DNA from: Zelopaecilomyces penicillatus
Lineage: Eukaryota; Ascomycota; Sordariomycetes; Hypocreales; Pseudodiploosporaceae
Length of the DNA: 64,000 bases
Assembly (NCBI GenBank): GCA_005765155.1
Contig: VCCP01000004.1
Span: forward strand, 868,001-932,000
Direction of reading: 5' to 3'
Made by a program: the position numbers and the translations under genes. Positions within the stretch are counted from its first letter, which is position 1. Each line of letters begins with the position of its first letter. Positions 33,978 through 45,252 of the stretch are shown here, one piece after another. A model generated the notes under the pieces. That model saw only the letters and a program-made list of their open reading frames with translations, ran no database searches and was not told the origin of the DNA.

Positions 33978-35453
33978 TCACGCTGACTTTGCGACCTCGC
34001 ACCCCCTGTATGACATGCCGTCCTCGAAATTCCCAAACATCAGCACCCAAGTATCAAGTATCAGGTTTTTCCTGCCGTAAAATGGCCCCTTGTCTGTCGC
34101 CTTTGGTATCCGGTCCGCAGCTTTCACGAAATATGTGCTCGTGGCATCTACAGCAGCCTTCTCTGTCATGTCCTCTGTGCGCTCTAGACTAGGAACCACG
34201 CTCGTTGCGCCCTTGGCTTCCATCTTCTTGATGACCTGTATCACTGTCCTGGCCATGGCATCGGCGCCAGGCGTCCAAGAGGATGTGACGTAGCCCATGA
34301 CGAACGCCAGATTCGGCACGTCTTCGATGAAACAGCCTCGCCAGGTGAACTGGCCACCAAAATCGATTGGTTCTCCATCGACGAGAGGTATTAGACCGCC
34401 AAACAGTTGGACGTGGAGCCCGGTGGCTGTGACTATGATGTCGGCGGGTAGCGTCCGGCCCGACTTGAGTACTATTTCATCTTCGGTGACTGTGTCAATC
34501 ACATCTGTCACAATCTCGCAGTTGTCTCGGTCGAGTGCCTTGAAGAACTCGCCATCGGGTGTCAGACACAGCCTCTGCTGAAACGGCCCATATCGGGGGT
34601 TGAAGTGAACATCCATGTCTATCTTCTTGGGCATCAGCCCCTTCATCTCCATGTTTACTAGCTTCCTAGCAAGGCCAGGGTATCGCAAGAAGATTTCCGA
34701 AATAAACACCTCATACCACGTGTCTAGCCACCAACCGATGATGTGAACCCAGGCCAGAGGCAAGAACAGACGGAGGAAGTTTTCAAAACCAGAGACGTTG
34801 GGCATCGAGGCGACATAAGATGGGCTGCGCTGAAGCATGACGCAAGACTCTGCCGTCTCGGCGATTAAAGGGAGAATGGTAATGGCAGTTGCGCCGCTTC
34901 CGATGACGACGACGCGCTCGTTGCTGTAGTCCAGATCTTCAGGCCACCACTGCGGGTGCACGACCTGGCCGGTGAAGTTCTCAAGCCCTGGGATGGGACT
35001 GTCGAGAGCTTGCTCGTAGGAGTAGTACCCTGTGCAGCCGATCAAGAAGTTGGCCTCGACCACCTTGGACGTGCCATCGGCATCCACCTCGAGCGTCCAC
35101 TTCTGCGTCTCGGAGCTCCATTCGCAGCTGGTGACCGTGTGATCGAACTGGATCTTGTCGTAGCTGCCGTCCTTTCTGGACGCTTCCTCCAGGTACTCGA
35201 CAATCTCATGGCCCTGGGCAACCTTATGAGAGTGTTCCCATGTGTGCCATCGCAAGCCAAATGTCCGCAGCGAGGAGTCGCTCCGAAAGCCTGGGTATTT
35301 CCAGAAGCTCCACGTGCCCCCAATAACGGAACGTGCCTCCAGAATCGTGAAAGAGCGGTGGGGCAACTCTGTCTTGAGGCGGTGGGCGGTGTTGATGCCA
35401 GTCAGCCCAGCACCGATGATGATGATATCATGAGACTCATCTGGCGACTCCAT
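33978..35453 (-). CDS. Flavin monooxygenase with Baeyer-Villiger signature
   Basis: Class B flavoprotein monooxygenase using FAD and NADPH. Single exon, 491 aa from the ATG at 35453; the frame extends 15 codons further upstream but only from a TTG. The FAD site is IIIIGAGLTGINTAHRL and the NADPH site VVVIGSGATAITILP. Between them lies FTGQVVHPQWWP, which fits the Baeyer-Villiger fingerprint FxGxxxHxxxW(P/D). IVTATGLHV gives the usual ATG motif. A hydrophobic stretch (FLRLFLPLAWVHIIGWWLD) in the middle may be an active-site lid or membrane contact. It lies between two P450 genes, suiting a late oxidative step (ester/lactone formation or N/C oxidation) in a biosynthetic pathway; substrate unknown. 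Confidence 0.87.
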   Translation of the reverse strand: MESPDESHDIIIIGAGLTGINTAHRLKTELPHRSFTILEARSVIGGTWSFWKYPGFRSDSSLRTFGLRWHTWEHSHKVAQGHEIVEYLEEASRKDGSYDKIQFDHTVTSCEWSSETQKWTLEVDADGTSKVVEANFLIGCTGYYSYEQALDSPIPGLENFTGQVVHPQWWPEDLDYSNERVVVIGSGATAITILPLIAETAESCVMLQRSPSYVASMPNVSGFENFLRLFLPLAWVHIIGWWLDTWYEVFISEIFLRYPGLARKLVNMEMKGLMPKKIDMDVHFNPRYGPFQQRLCLTPDGEFFKALDRDNCEIVTDVIDTVTEDEIVLKSGRTLPADIIVTATGLHVQLFGGLIPLVDGEPIDFGGQFTWRGCFIEDVPNLAFVMGYVTSSWTPGADAMARTVIQVIKKMEAKGATSVVPSLERTEDMTEKAAVDATSTYFVKAADRIPKATDKGPFYGRKNLILDTWVLMFGNFEDGMSYRGCEVAKSA

Positions 35454-36130
35454 TTTGGGCGGGTCCAGTAGTAGTTGCCGTAATGTTACTTGTTCCAAGG
35501 CCTAGTTTGAAGATATAGCGAAGGCTTGTTGAAGGATCAGAGCTGTGATGAGAATCGCGACAGGAGAGTGGGGGCATTGGGTTAGGGTCAGCACCTACAC
35601 CCTACCTAATTAGCGTCAGGTGTTAGATGCAATCTTGCTTTTACATAATCAAGATGCAACTTGCAAGCATAAGCAACCAGTCCATCACCAGCTGAGACAC
35701 AATTTAAGCTTCCATGGTTAAACTTACAATCATCTGCATGTGGAAATTCAAGACCGCAAAGGCCAATGAAACCGAGTCCACCATACCGGCCCGCCAAGTA
35801 ATACCGGAGCATCCCGCCGTGTTTGTCAAATCCCGAGCGAGAGCCGATCCCTGGCAGCTACCAATCACGCAGCTTTCCACCCAATTAATGATGCATGAAC
35901 TCTTCCTTGTTGCAGCCTTGCAGGTTGCTTTTGGGACGCGGGGCATGAGTCAAGAAATCTATTGGTACACTTTTGTCATAAGTTATCCACAGGCAGCTAT
36001 AGAATCAATGCAACATCACCAGACTATCAAGTTCAAAGATCTCAAGACAGAAACCATTCTCATTGTTGATTTAATCAACACATCTTCTAATATAAATATT
36101 TTGATGAATGTCTGTCCCAGAGTGATCTGG
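35454..36130. other. Intergenic region upstream of flavin monooxygenase
   Basis: Spacer between two minus-strand cluster genes, containing the oxygenase promoter and the second P450's 3' UTR. A 141-codon plus-strand ORF (35714-36139) has no recognisable domain and runs into the P450 end; I treat it as chance. Confidence 0.4.
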
Positions 36131-37969
36131 TTAATCTGATCCCTGCCTTCTTTTCACCGTCATCATCATCCCCCCTCTAGGCTTTGCCTCCAACGCAAAC
36201 TCTTGAAAAATTATATCTCCATAAGTCGTGTCCAAGTTTGTGTGCAGTGTCTTTGGCTGAGGATTTGAATTTATTTCTGCACATTGAAAGTCAAAATCTC
36301 GCACTGTTGCAACTAGAATAATCTTGAGTTCGTTTTGAGCGAGGTTCAGTCCGAGGCACGCTCGTGGTCCACGACCAAAAGTGCGAAAATAGGATCGTGG
36401 AATCTCGTTTTCAGAATCTAGCCATCTTTCTGGCTGGAACAGGGTAGGATTCGGGAAATATTTGGGATTGTAGTGTAGATCGTGTGCATTGAGGCACAGA
36501 GCTTGGTTTTTGTCAATTGGGTAAGTTGCTCCGTTCAAAGTTAGAGTGTCTCCGGGATTACCCTCAAATAACCCAAATCCAAGTGGAAATAGGCGCAGAG
36601 ACTCTTTAATAACTGCGTCTGTGTAAGGAAGATTTTGAAGAAGCTCTGGTGCATCTATCAGCTGATCCAAGGCATGGCGAGAGTTTCCAGGAAGCATAGT
36701 TGTATGCTCCGCTCGTAACCTTTCGAGTATATCAGGGGATTTTGATAAGAGCATGTAGATATACTAAGTATATATATTAGTAAAGGAGATATTTTTGAGA
36801 AATAAAAACGTTGATATGCTTACATATAACGTATCATTTGTGGTTCCGTGTCCTCCCAGAAGCATGCCTTTGATGCTGTTTACATGTTAGTTTTCTCAAA
36901 CCCAACGATGCCAACTCAAGCAACCAAAACCTACTTCGTAATCAGCAGCTCAGCCTTCTGTTTCGGCAATTTTGCACGCTTATTCTCCAGAGTACCGCTA
37001 TCTTGACCGGCAAACATGAACTCTCGCAACATTAGATCCAAAATGCTGTTTGGATCTTTCCTAGAAGGCACTGCATTCTCACTCTGAAGTACTGCGAGTC
37101 TTTGTTCAATTGTTCGCATGATGGAAGGGTTCATTCTCTTGAGAACGCGGTTCTTTCTCATCCACATCTTCACCCGGCTGACTGGGTTGAGAGCGGCTGC
37201 AATGTTGGTTTGGGCGTCTGCAATGGCAATCAACTCTCTCAGGTCATTGAGGTAGGGTGTGCCTGTTGTTTGAGCATGGAGCCGTATGTTGAAGATGATT
37301 CGACCAATAATGTCGAATATGAGTTTCGCTCCTACTTGTTCCATGGAAAACACCTCGCCAGATTCAGCGCATCGATCTAGAGTTTTGCAGTACAAGACAC
37401 ACTCGTCGACAATCACATCAGTGAGGTTGCGTATGTGAGACCATGAAAAAGCAGGCGACATGGCTGTGTGCAGTTGTTTCCACATCGCGCCATTTGAAGT
37501 CGCAATGAAGTTTAGCCCAATGACGGGAGAGATATACTCGTCAGTCATTCTGTGACGGGGAAGTCTCTTCGTGATGGCTACCTGGTCAGATAAGTCAGGA
37601 TTGGTAATGACCACAATCCCGGGACCTATTGGCCATAGATTCAGATACCAAATATCTTCTAGATTGTATTCTCTGGCAATTTCTGTCAGAAGAGCCTGGG
37701 GATGCATATGTGCAGGCATCCTGGCTGCCACGGCCTTGATGATCATGAAGTGGCCATAGAGGAAGCTATGCGGGGGGCCAGGCTATGGCACCTTGTCAAC
37801 ACCATAATCCTTGCTCACCAGGGATCGCTTTGCGTACCTTGTTTCTGTAGAAAGTCCTGTTGCGGTAAAAGGAGACCAGGATGTAGAGAACCAAGCCACA
37901 CACTACAGGCCAGATAAAGAGCTTTACATTGGCGAAGTTTGCCATTGTGTGTATGTTGAGGTCGTCCAT
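36131..37969 (-). CDS. Cytochrome P450 monooxygenase (StcB-like group)
   Basis: Second P450 of the cluster. Four exons: 37969-37838, 37782-36935, 36875-36824, 36763-36131, giving 554 aa. The anchor is FIWPVVCGLVLYILVSFY, then a PGPPHSFLYGH hinge after a 55-nt first intron. The I-helix lies in a 52-nt exon (MLLGGHGTTNDTLY), the K-helix ExxR is ESLRLF, the PERF segment is FQPERWLDSE, and the haem loop is FGRGPRACLG. The overall wording resembles fungal P450s of the sterigmatocystin StcB type, but that is a memory-based placement. The TATA-like AT-rich DNA and several in-frame continuities support the small exon. Likely an oxidation step in the same pathway as its neighbours. Confidence 0.86.
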
Positions 37970-39379
37970 ATTCTTCGAAGGAAATATTTAGTCTAACTGA
38001 ATAGTTTGTATTACAGTTCATTGCGAGTGATTTATCTGTGTTATGGCCAAATCTTGAGAACAGTGGAAAAAGGAAATAATTGTTTATCAGTTTGAGGAAA
38101 ACAACACTAATATTGAGACAACAGCCTTAGAGCGAACCTAACCCAACTAGTGATGCAGGCATATAGCCATACACCAAATCCGCCCGGAGAGTGGTCCGCC
38201 TAGTTTGAAACCAACGCGCCAGTCAGCAATGGCGAAGAATATGCAGAGCTAGATAAATCTCTCACCATGGCCGCTCAGGTATCGGCGATTGATCTGTTCG
38301 ATCGGAAGGCTCATCCCGCACGCCACCCGAGAGGCTGGCAAATGATATGCAATGGCGTAGAAATCCGCCGGGTTGGAAGGCTAGTCCTTCCGGTTTCTTA
38401 GCTAGATCGCCCCCGTTATGTCGACAACTGATATTAGCATTGGCACATATCAGCTAATTGCCTCGTAAGACTGTGGAAAAGCAAAAAGGATAAACAGGAT
38501 GAGCAGCAAACCCTGGTGAAGACTCATACGCCATGGTGGATCGGCTATACGAGTAAATGGGTACATACAGACTGTGTGTGAGACCCAATAACACATATCA
38601 GGCTTTCTATTTCTAACCAAAAATAAAATAATCAAAGCTCATACTCCCCGAATCACGATCCAATCGATGGTGGGACTAGCTAATATACACGTGCCAATCT
38701 CTAAAATCAGATGAGCCGATACCACCGTCGAACCGTAGCGTCAAGATTATGCAAGCCGTATGAACTAGTCCACATAAGTATTATCAGCATATACGGCTTA
38801 ATTCTATTCCGTGCCGAGGAGCATTCGGCGGCAGGCAATATTGAGGAAGGCTACGACATTGCCAGTAAATAAGCCATATTTCTGACTAGGGTTGCACCAA
38901 AGTGGGAGGTTCAAACCTGAAAAACAAGTCCTACGTGTTTGATGGAGGCAGTTCTACGCGAAGAGTATCCCGCATGACATGACATGATTAGAGTACATAT
39001 ACACCCAAATCTATCAAGAAATACGTCAAAAGCAATTCTGAGAAGCAAGATAGGCAGTGGGTTTGATAATATGACTTCATGTAGATGGATGCCATAAGGC
39101 ATTTAGCTTCATATGGCCGAATAGCTTACCCATGAGAGGCGTGAACGAACTAGCCACCATCGAGATGTGATATACGAGGCCACTCCTTGGAAAGATCAGG
39201 CATTCCCATTGGATATACCCACCGGAATACAAGGGGCCACTCCGGGCTATAAATGGGAAGCAAAGGCGCTCATTATTCTGAAGATCATATGAGCAGTTGT
39301 AAATCATCTACAGGTTTAAATAACTCTTAATTTGACTGAGAAATCCTGAGTTGTCCAACATCACAAACCAACAACAAAG
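37970..39379. promoter_or_regulatory. Divergent promoter interval of P450 and terpene-synthase-like gene
   Basis: 1.4 kb between the start of the second P450 (minus) and that of the terpene-synthase-like gene (plus). A shared regulatory region is plausible for a cluster but no factor site can be named. No supportable ORF. Confidence 0.4.
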
Positions 39380-41278
39380 ATGTTGCAAACACCACTGCCG
39401 CCTCATACTACAGCGGCACAACAACTAGAGCTCGAGGGATACTGGCAGTGTCCGTCATGTGGTACTAAAACCAAAGATGCCGATTTCAGACCCCAAGAAG
39501 TCAAAATTGCAGAGCACATGGTTCTCTGCGTTGCCTTGCGAGACTCAGGTCTTCTTCAACCATCAACACAGGGCTCTTTTGAAGCCTTCTATCAAGGTTC
39601 CTCCCTGGCTCTCGCTGAAACCCACGAACCATCACAAGCCTACGACTGGAAATGGGTAGTTGAGCGAGACGACAGACCTCTCGACTGCTGGGGTGCTCAA
39701 CCGCAAAAGGAAGGCGGCTCGCAAAACTCAAGCGACACGCAGACGTGGAGCATGCGAGCCGCACTTACGGCAAACTCGCGAGAAGTGTATCCCCGAGATG
39801 TGACTTACACTACTGATTTGGGGCGTTTGGAGGCTGCGCATAGATCAGCAGCTCAGTTCGATCCTGAAACACGTAGACGAGCTGCTGCGTTCTTTGATGC
39901 ACGGGAAGGCGTTTACTCCAAGGGCCATGTTGCCAGTGGGTTGGTTGCAGCGCTACGTGCAAGTGGATACAATAAGCTTGAAGCACCCGTGCGGGCTTTG
40001 AGTATGTTTCTCGAAACCTTTGTCCTTGCCGTTGCTGGCCGTGACAGCGATGCGTTGGCCTGTTACAGCGGCGCAGGTGCAACTGCATCGGTCATCCTTG
40101 CGGATTATGTTGGATCTGTCGAAGGAGGCGAGATACAAGTTCTTGAAGCTTACACTGCGGTCATGGGACGGTCAGACTATATACCATCCCCGATTTCGGT
40201 GTTTCTACCAAATGTCGTCGCACACGGCACCCAGTGGATCAGTGATGGCATGGCCTTGACAAACCGAGGTGGTTTTGCTCCTGGTGGGCGTCGTTTGACT
40301 CTCAGCGAGTACATGAGAGTCAGATGGCCCGATGGAGCGTGTGATGGATACGTCGGTGTTGTCTTGTATTCGAAAGCTCTGGCTCGTGGATACAAGAGCG
40401 AGGGGGCATTTGTTGAATCTCTGGGGCCGGCGTGTACATGGGCTCAAGCTCTGCATGACATTGTCTTTTACTACAACGACATTATCGATCTGGTTAGTGA
40501 TATTGCCTTGGGCGAAGCTATGAACTTGTTTGTCCAGGCCCACGACACCAGGCGAGAAACAGTCATCTGGCTTGCAAATGCAATGGCAACGCTAGACTAC
40601 GTGGGATCCGTGGGCTGCAAGGGATGCGCATAACACTCCGACAGCGAGGATTGGTTCTATGGTGCTTGTTTGTGGTATCTAGCAGCTACTAGATATCGCG
40701 TGGCGCCTCAGTTTTGGTCCGCTCGGGAAGAGGGAGGTGTCGCGCCTCGCTGGCAGGAGCTGAGCTGGCGACACTTTACTCTTGGCTGGTCGGCTAGCAG
40801 ATGGCCTTATTCAGAAACCTGGGATATCGCCTCCAGCCCTGTTGACTACGACCTCGTACGCCATCTCGCTCTGCGACTCGGAGTTCATGGCAACTCTGAA
40901 GCCGAAGACAAAATCAGATCAATCGTAAGCACGAAATCATCAGTACCAGAAATCGTACGTGCTTTTATCCTTCTCGGCTTTCCGGATAAGAAATATACCC
41001 AGTGTATCGAAGAGACAGTGTTCTCCTTCCTAAAAGCATACGGGTACGGCACGGGTTCCTACTCTTTGGAGGACGCTTGCGTGGACGGCGTGGCTTACAA
41101 CTTGGCTCACGCAAACCTTCTCGACAAATTCTTCTCGCAGCTGGATGGAACGCAGAGGAGCAGTGCGGTTAGGACCTACTGCGGGCTTGTGTCTGCAATC
41201 TGTGAGTTGACGGACTTGGATGTGTTTGGCCGAATTGCCGAGTATAGCGCTTCGGCAGTGGCAGCGGAAGCAAAGTGA
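39380..41278 (+). pseudogene. Class I terpene-synthase-like gene with an in-frame stop
   Basis: One reading frame of 633 codons, broken only by TAA at 40631-40633 (codon 418). Upstream of it lies a terpene-synthase-like core: RRLTLSEYMRVR, then YYNDIIDLVSDIALGEAMN (N366, D370, D374), a degenerate form of the NSE metal-binding motif. Downstream comes WYLAATRY (W432, R438, Y439), an exact WxxxxxRY pair as in class I terpene synthases, at a suitable distance. No first aspartate-rich DDxxD motif is evident; DSD at 222-224 is the nearest. The N-terminus has an unusual CPSCG segment and about 190 residues follow RY, far more than normal. Options: recent pseudogene, a 48-nt intron (40601-40648, GTGGGA...CATAAC...GAG, in phase but weak), or readthrough. 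A link to atypical fungal sesquiterpene cyclases such as AsR6 is speculation. Confidence 0.62.
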
Positions 41279-42030
41279 TCACTGCCGGGTCGATGATTTA
41301 CTACGTCAAAAGCTTGGTGGGATAGGTGTAAGTTAGGAGTAATCAAACGATGTTTTGTTCTGGAACGCAGGGTGTGTCGTCTGGGTTGGGAATAATGGTG
41401 GACTTGGAGAGATGATGAGGCTTGGGAGAAGAGAGAACAGGCTTTATGAGTTTTGGCCCAATCAAGCCTTCCAGTTAATGACTGACTAATCTGTCTTCTT
41501 ACATCGATATCCTAGGTAAATCGGACAGCAGTACAAAACACGTCAAATGCTCTATTGGCTCTTTTAACTTAGTGTTGTGCGCTTGATCCACGATGGGGGC
41601 AGAAAGCACAACATTTTGTTTTCCAAGCTCGGTTAAAACTGTTGTATATGTGCGAATATGTCATCTCACTAACGCCAAGTGCGCCTCCGCTCTATCCCTT
41701 TTAATGAAGAAGAAACAAAAAGAAGAGTTCCCCTCCATAAGTACGCTAACATATTCGTGGTGCCGCCCCTCTGCCCTGTTTGGAGAAATATTAGCGGCCT
41801 AGTAAGCACTTAGACGGGTTTTGGGACAATCAAAGCTGAAGGGCGGAAGCCATCAAAATGTGGCTTTCACTTCCGCTATTAATAGTGAAACTTGTAAGAG
41901 TTGCTGATTCGTATTATGAGGCTATGAATTGTGAATCTTGGATAGCTCGCTCAATCCCTGGTCTTTGGAAACCACAGCGTCCTACATACACCGTGTGAGA
42001 CGCGCTTCTTCAACACCAAACATGAACATC
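41279..42030. other. Convergent spacer
   Basis: 750 bases between the ends of the terpene-synthase-like gene and the SDR gene. No coding, RNA or repeat signal that I can support. Confidence 0.45.
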
Positions 42031-42925
42031 TCAAGATACACTTACCACTATAAACTCCGGCATCCAGCGCGCCAGGAACTTGACAAAGCCACTCTGGTCC
42101 CCTCTCCATACCTGTCCCGAGCTGCCTGTACCTAGTATGTCCGGTAGCATAGCTGCAGCCGCATCATCTGCAGTGCCTCCCTTGGAAACTACATCGCCTT
42201 TGTCCCAGCGTCGCAGGGTGTTTAAAATGGGGGCATATCTTGATGAAGGTGGTAGCTCTAGTGTAAGTTTGTTGTTGTTAAAGGCTGTATTAACAACACC
42301 AAGCACAACGGTGATGACTGAAACGCCAAATGGCGATAGTTCCAGGCGCAAGGTATCGGACATGACAGTCAAAGCGGACTTGGACGACTCATATACTCCT
42401 ATTATTTAAGAGACATATAAATACGGTGCCTATTCCTATCTTCTTTTCTAGAGGCGGGGAAGAGAACTTACCCATCCATGGCACATGCAACACCGTGGAT
42501 ATGCTGCACACATTGACCAGCCGGCCTTTCCTCTCAATCAGCAGGTCGGAGAAAGCCTGAACAGCCCTCAACGATCCCCAAACGTTTGTGTCGTAGACCC
42601 TTTGAGCCTGCTCAATGTCCACGTCGAGAAGTGGCGTCGTCAATCCCACGCCGGCATTGTTCACCAGCACGTCTAGTCCACGCGCACCTCTCGCTTCTGT
42701 TGCTTCGCTGACTGCCTTTGCAGCAAAAGCGAGGGACTCCATGGAAGTTACATCGAGCTGAAGTGTCGTTACGGTAGAGAGTTCGGTGAGTTCTGAAGGA
42801 ATCTTGGCCAGGTTTCGTGCGGTGGCAAACACATAATGGCCCTGTTTGGCGACGGCTAAAGCCACCGCGTATCCAACTCCACCGGCTGAGCAGCCGGTCA
42901 CAAGGATTGTCTTGGTAGCTGGCAT
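42031..42925 (-). CDS. Short-chain dehydrogenase/reductase (Ayr1-like)
   Basis: NAD(P)-dependent classical SDR. Two exons: 42925-42472 and 42398-42031, 273 aa. The cofactor loop is TGCSAGGVGYA, the NNAG motif is LVNNAGVG, and the catalytic set is Ser in CSIST plus YESSK just after the intron. The sequence resembles the 1-acyl-DHAP reductase (Ayr1) group, though many secondary-metabolite SDRs look alike. The C-terminus (WMPEFIVVSVS) comes from reading through a possible donor GTAAGT at 42045; splicing there would need an intron of only 38 nt to reach a stop at 41951, which I consider unlikely, so the end is uncertain. It may oxidise or reduce a cluster intermediate. Confidence 0.82.
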
Positions 42926-44309
42926 GATGGAGATTGAGATATTAATATCTCAGGTGCAGAGCTTGGAGTTTATATACTACTAGGTACTAAACTGTATAAA
43001 AACAAGGTTATACACTAGGTGTTACGGCCTTGGGTTTTTGCCATTATAGGACAATGGGGATTACTGTAAGCGGCAATCCCTATGCGGATATCTAGGTCCA
43101 ACTTGGCTACGGAGATGGATTGCTACTATTAATAGAGTCCGCATTATAGATTTAGTGAGTTCTTAGTGTTACTGATTCGCTGTGTGCTTTCTCATTCTGT
43201 TTCAACTCGGGATAGCTGAGAGGACTTGTAAAGACGACAGGTCAATGTAACAACAGTAATGAGGTGGCATTGGCTGAATTAGCGACCTCGGAGATGTTGT
43301 ACAACTTAGTAGCTAGTTTTGACCCACATTCATTTCATCTCTGCCCGTACATGACAATGATTCAGAGTGTTGACAGGCGGCTGGAAAGGCAGACCTTGCC
43401 CCGGCTGCATCTTAGTTCCATCACAGGTATCTGAATCATGTAGATGGTTTTTCTTATCGACATTATGGGAATAGAAGGAGCATGGTGGCCTGGGGTTCAC
43501 CATTGCGCTGTCCACAGAATTCTTGCGAGGGCAATTAAATAAAAAGTCTTCTCGCTCTCCATATACCCACTTTGTCAGTCAAAAAATGAGATGTACCACA
43601 GTTGCAATAACTTCAATTGCTACACTCTGGGACCTCTTGGCCACAGCTTCACTCAGTGTAACGCTGTCCATCATCCAGCGGCTCCTGGTACATCATTTCA
43701 GCCGAATGCTGCTGTTAAAAGTAGAGTGGTGATATCATAAAAAGCAAAGTACGCTACCTAGTTACTTTACGGGCTGGTTTGAAAGATCAACTGCCGTAAA
43801 CCAACCGCCCCCCCTGTAACATGCGGGCCGAGCTAAGGGGTTGTCATAATAGATAGCCTGAGACATTGAGACATGGATCATTAGACTGCAATTATTACGT
43901 AGTAATGGCCTCAGATCTCTACGTTCTCGTTCGCTGCATGCCTTTACTATGTACGCGTCCCACTCTCAATACACAGCTATTCGGAATTGGTGTGGGTTTA
44001 TGGTAGCATTGGTTTGACGTGTTAAGCTGAAAATGTTCAACCCGGCAACGGAACGGGCGGTCACACATAATTTAATGTGAAGCCAGACACATCATGTCCT
44101 GCAACCCTAGTCGAGGTGCCAGCCATCAGCTCATTTGACAGCTAATAACTTCTCGGGTCGGTTTGCTGCAACAAACTCACAATCACCCTCTTCTAAACGA
44201 TGAATGCGCGCACATCTCCCTCACATTGTATACGATAGCGAAGACGAAACAGCGTCCTCTTCATCAAAACGCAGACTATCGATTGACCCACCAAACAAGA
44301 CTTTGTCAA
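42926..44309. promoter_or_regulatory. Divergent promoter interval of SDR and opsin-related gene
   Basis: 1.4 kb between opposite starts of the SDR and opsin-related genes. AT-rich with a poly-C run near 43808. Short ORFs (43330-43515, 43523-43732) show nothing recognisable. Confidence 0.4.
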
Positions 44310-45252
44310 ATGGAGCCAGCGGATATCAGAGTTACGGAATGGGGAAAAGCATGGTAGTGCAATCAAGCCTATATGCCATCGACCACAAGCTAACATTCAT
44401 TACATAGGTACTGGGCGCTCACTGCAATCACCGCTGTTTGCGCAGTCGCTTTCCTTGCTGTAGCCGTGACAACTCGCAAGAAGCAGCTGCCAACACTATG
44501 TGTCCTCTCTGCTTTGAGCTGCTATACCGTCTCCATGGGATACTTCGCCATGGCGGCTGACCTCGGTTGGATAGCGGTCGATGTGGAATTCGTGCGAGGG
44601 GATTGGTCCGGTTCAGATCATCATCCCACTCGTCAGGTATTCTGGGTTCGGTATTTATCATGGTATGTATGCCTCATGCTTGGTAGATTTGAAGCCTAAT
44701 ACATACTACACATGCGCTGACTTTCAATCAGGGTTATTACAACCCCGATGTTGATGACTGAACTTTTCATCATGGTCTCTGCCTCTATTGAAGTCATCCT
44801 GCTTGATGTGTTTCTAGTATTTGTTGTCATCGCAACGGGTCTCGCGGGAGCAGCGATTCCGAGCGCCTACAAGTGGGCGTACTAGTAAATACCCACATGC
44901 CTTGAAAGATATACATTATTGAACATGAACTGACTATTAATGCAGCTTTTATGGAGGCATCGCGTGTGCTGGTATTACCTTCCAATTAACCCGCACCGGG
45001 TACAAGTTGGCATGTGCGCAAGGCGAGCACATGAGACGAAGATATATCCTCTGCAGCTGGACAATGATGGTCCTGTGGACTGGCTACGGCATTGCATGGG
45101 GGATAAGTGAGGGTGGCAATGTTATATCCCCGGCCGAAGAAGGTGTATTCTATGGATTGTTGGATCTGCTCGCAGCGCCAGTGTTTGGCGCACTCGTCGT
45201 CTTGACGGCTCGTCAACGTCCAATTGATAGTGTCGAGGCATCGCAGGCATGA
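44310..45252 (+). CDS. Seven-helix opsin-related protein lacking the retinal lysine
   Basis: Microbial-rhodopsin-fold membrane protein. Four exons: 44310-44353, 44408-44662, 44732-44884, 44946-45252, 252 aa, seven predicted helices. Helix C reads RYLSWVITTPMLMTE, matching bacteriorhodopsin RYADWLFTTPLLLLD: the arginine and TTP are kept, the proton acceptor Asp85 position is Ser99 and Asp96 is Glu110. Helix F keeps aromatic residues (LWTGYGIAWGISEGG). Helix G reads LLDLLAAPVFG; the Asp212 equivalent is Asp224 but the Schiff-base Lys216 position is Ala228. The protein therefore should not bind retinal covalently and belongs with opsin-related proteins (Hsp30/Yro2/ORP type), whose role is unclear. 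The ATG at 44310 is the first in frame. It borders the SDR gene in a terpenoid-type gene group. Confidence 0.88.

Noticed and set aside
35454..35498. 15-residue N-terminal extension of the flavin monooxygenase
   Set aside because: It begins at TTG; the first ATG at 35453 lies just before the FAD-binding strand as expected.
35714..36139. 141-codon plus-strand ORF between cluster genes
   Set aside because: No recognisable domain and it overlaps the 3' end of the P450 on the other strand.
41951..42045. Extra last exon for the SDR gene
   Set aside because: It needs an intron of 38 nt, below the usual fungal minimum; the unspliced stop at 42031 is simpler, though the end stays uncertain.
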